A stretch of DNA of 39,005 nucleotides from Patescibacteria group bacterium (GTDB lineage: Bacteria > Patescibacteriota > Patescibacteriia > UBA1558 > UBA10009): positions 1 to 39,005 of the forward strand of contig JAHISB010000044.1 of assembly GCA_018818425.1 (NCBI GenBank), in the 5' to 3' direction. Below, piece by piece: positions 38,867-39,005 of this stretch. The translations under genes and the position numbers were made by a program. The notes under the pieces were generated by a model, which saw only the letters and a program-made list of their open reading frames with translations, searched no databases and was not told the origin of the DNA. Position 1 is the first letter of the stretch. Each line of letters begins with the position of its first letter.

Positions 38867-39005
38867 TTAAAGGCCTTAATTTTCTCATGGTCTTGACGAA
38901 AATCTACTGGTTTTGGCTTATGAAAGGAAAACCCCGCCTTTTTAAACAGCTCGCGATAGCTCCTTTCGTCCTTATAGACAATATGATATTGTTTGTTAAT
39001 TAGTT
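38815..39005 (-). CDS. IS630-type transposase, upstream frame A (partial)
   Basis: The minus-strand frame enters at the window edge and ends at TAG 38815-38817. Its 62 visible codons (LINKQYHIVYKDERSYRELF, KKAGFSFHKPKPVDFRQDHE) are the helix-turn-helix and linker end of an IS630 transposase. It overlaps frame B by about 50 nt, and the overlap contains A8, which includes the slippery heptamer A-AAA-AAA in this frame. A -1 slip would join both frames into one protein. Confidence 0.75.
   Translation of the reverse strand, partial: LINKQYHIVYKDERSYRELFKKAGFSFHKPKPVDFRQDHEKIKAFKGALKKTYKSTKIRFSW

Larger units (their letters stand above)
38303..39005 (-). mobile_element. IS630-type insertion sequence (3' part)
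   Basis: The transposase frames run off the window at 39005. The element's near end is probably at about 38303-38325 (TATAGTGGTCGGACTC), beside a TA dinucleotide as expected for IS630 targets, but without the other end the inverted repeat cannot be confirmed. Confidence 0.6.

Overview
This 39-kb, AT-rich window most likely comes from a Candidate Phyla Radiation (Patescibacteria/Parcubacteria-type) genome. I infer this from the gene families together: a DUF4012 giant membrane protein, a surface protein with paired 'GRILLQVE...AWYVNP' repeats around a calcium-binding segment, Asn-Thr repeat linkers, a short dcw cluster, many small single-helix proteins and very many short palindromic elements. 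No ribosomal RNA or taxonomic marker is present to prove it.

Layout. 1-940: tail of an integrase-type transposase, two tiny convergent genes, and the mraZ control region. 961-6205: a short dcw cluster (mraZ, rsmH, ftsL-like, ftsI, murF-like), all on +. 6206-6994: a duplicated tRNA-Glu locus, one copy broken and one intact, with inserted mini-elements. 6995-14087: an M23 peptidase, a GH99-like hydrolase (-), a Memo-AMMECR1 lipoprotein, two small membrane proteins (-) and uppS. 14217-20906: small membrane proteins, a slipin, an HtrA-like protein lacking all three catalytic residues, lexA and mreB. 21024-32684: a surface-polysaccharide block with four GT4-type glycosyltransferases, a polyprenyl-phosphate sugar transferase, a NYN nuclease, a 12-cysteine mini-protein, DUF4012 and a secreted repeat protein; rnpB lies here on -. 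32701-37887: a SLOG protein, a noncoding region with two strongly structured RNA candidates, murJ and lepA (preceded by a duplicated, interrupted lepA 5' end). 37888-39005: a PEP-synthase tail remnant, a 31-aa membrane protein and an IS630-type transposase split by a frameshift.

How the genes fit together: most encode envelope construction. Precursor supply and flipping (uppS, murF-like, murJ), septal and shape machinery (ftsL, ftsI, mreB, mraZ/rsmH), wall remodelling (M23), and a glycan assembly line (sugar transferase plus glycosyltransferases).

Most notable: (1) two adjacent noncoding transcripts at 33364-33711 and 33877-34075, each with its own promoter and long helices. The first carries three GGGAGAGA-type motifs, and the second has a bulge predicted to be unpaired that is complementary to them. 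(2) Short interspersed elements caught as filled versus empty sites inside duplicated tRNA-Glu and repeat sequence, plus a truncated lepA start interrupted by one of them. (3) Several promoters whose -10 box lies 6-8 nt before the start codon, suggesting leaderless mRNAs.
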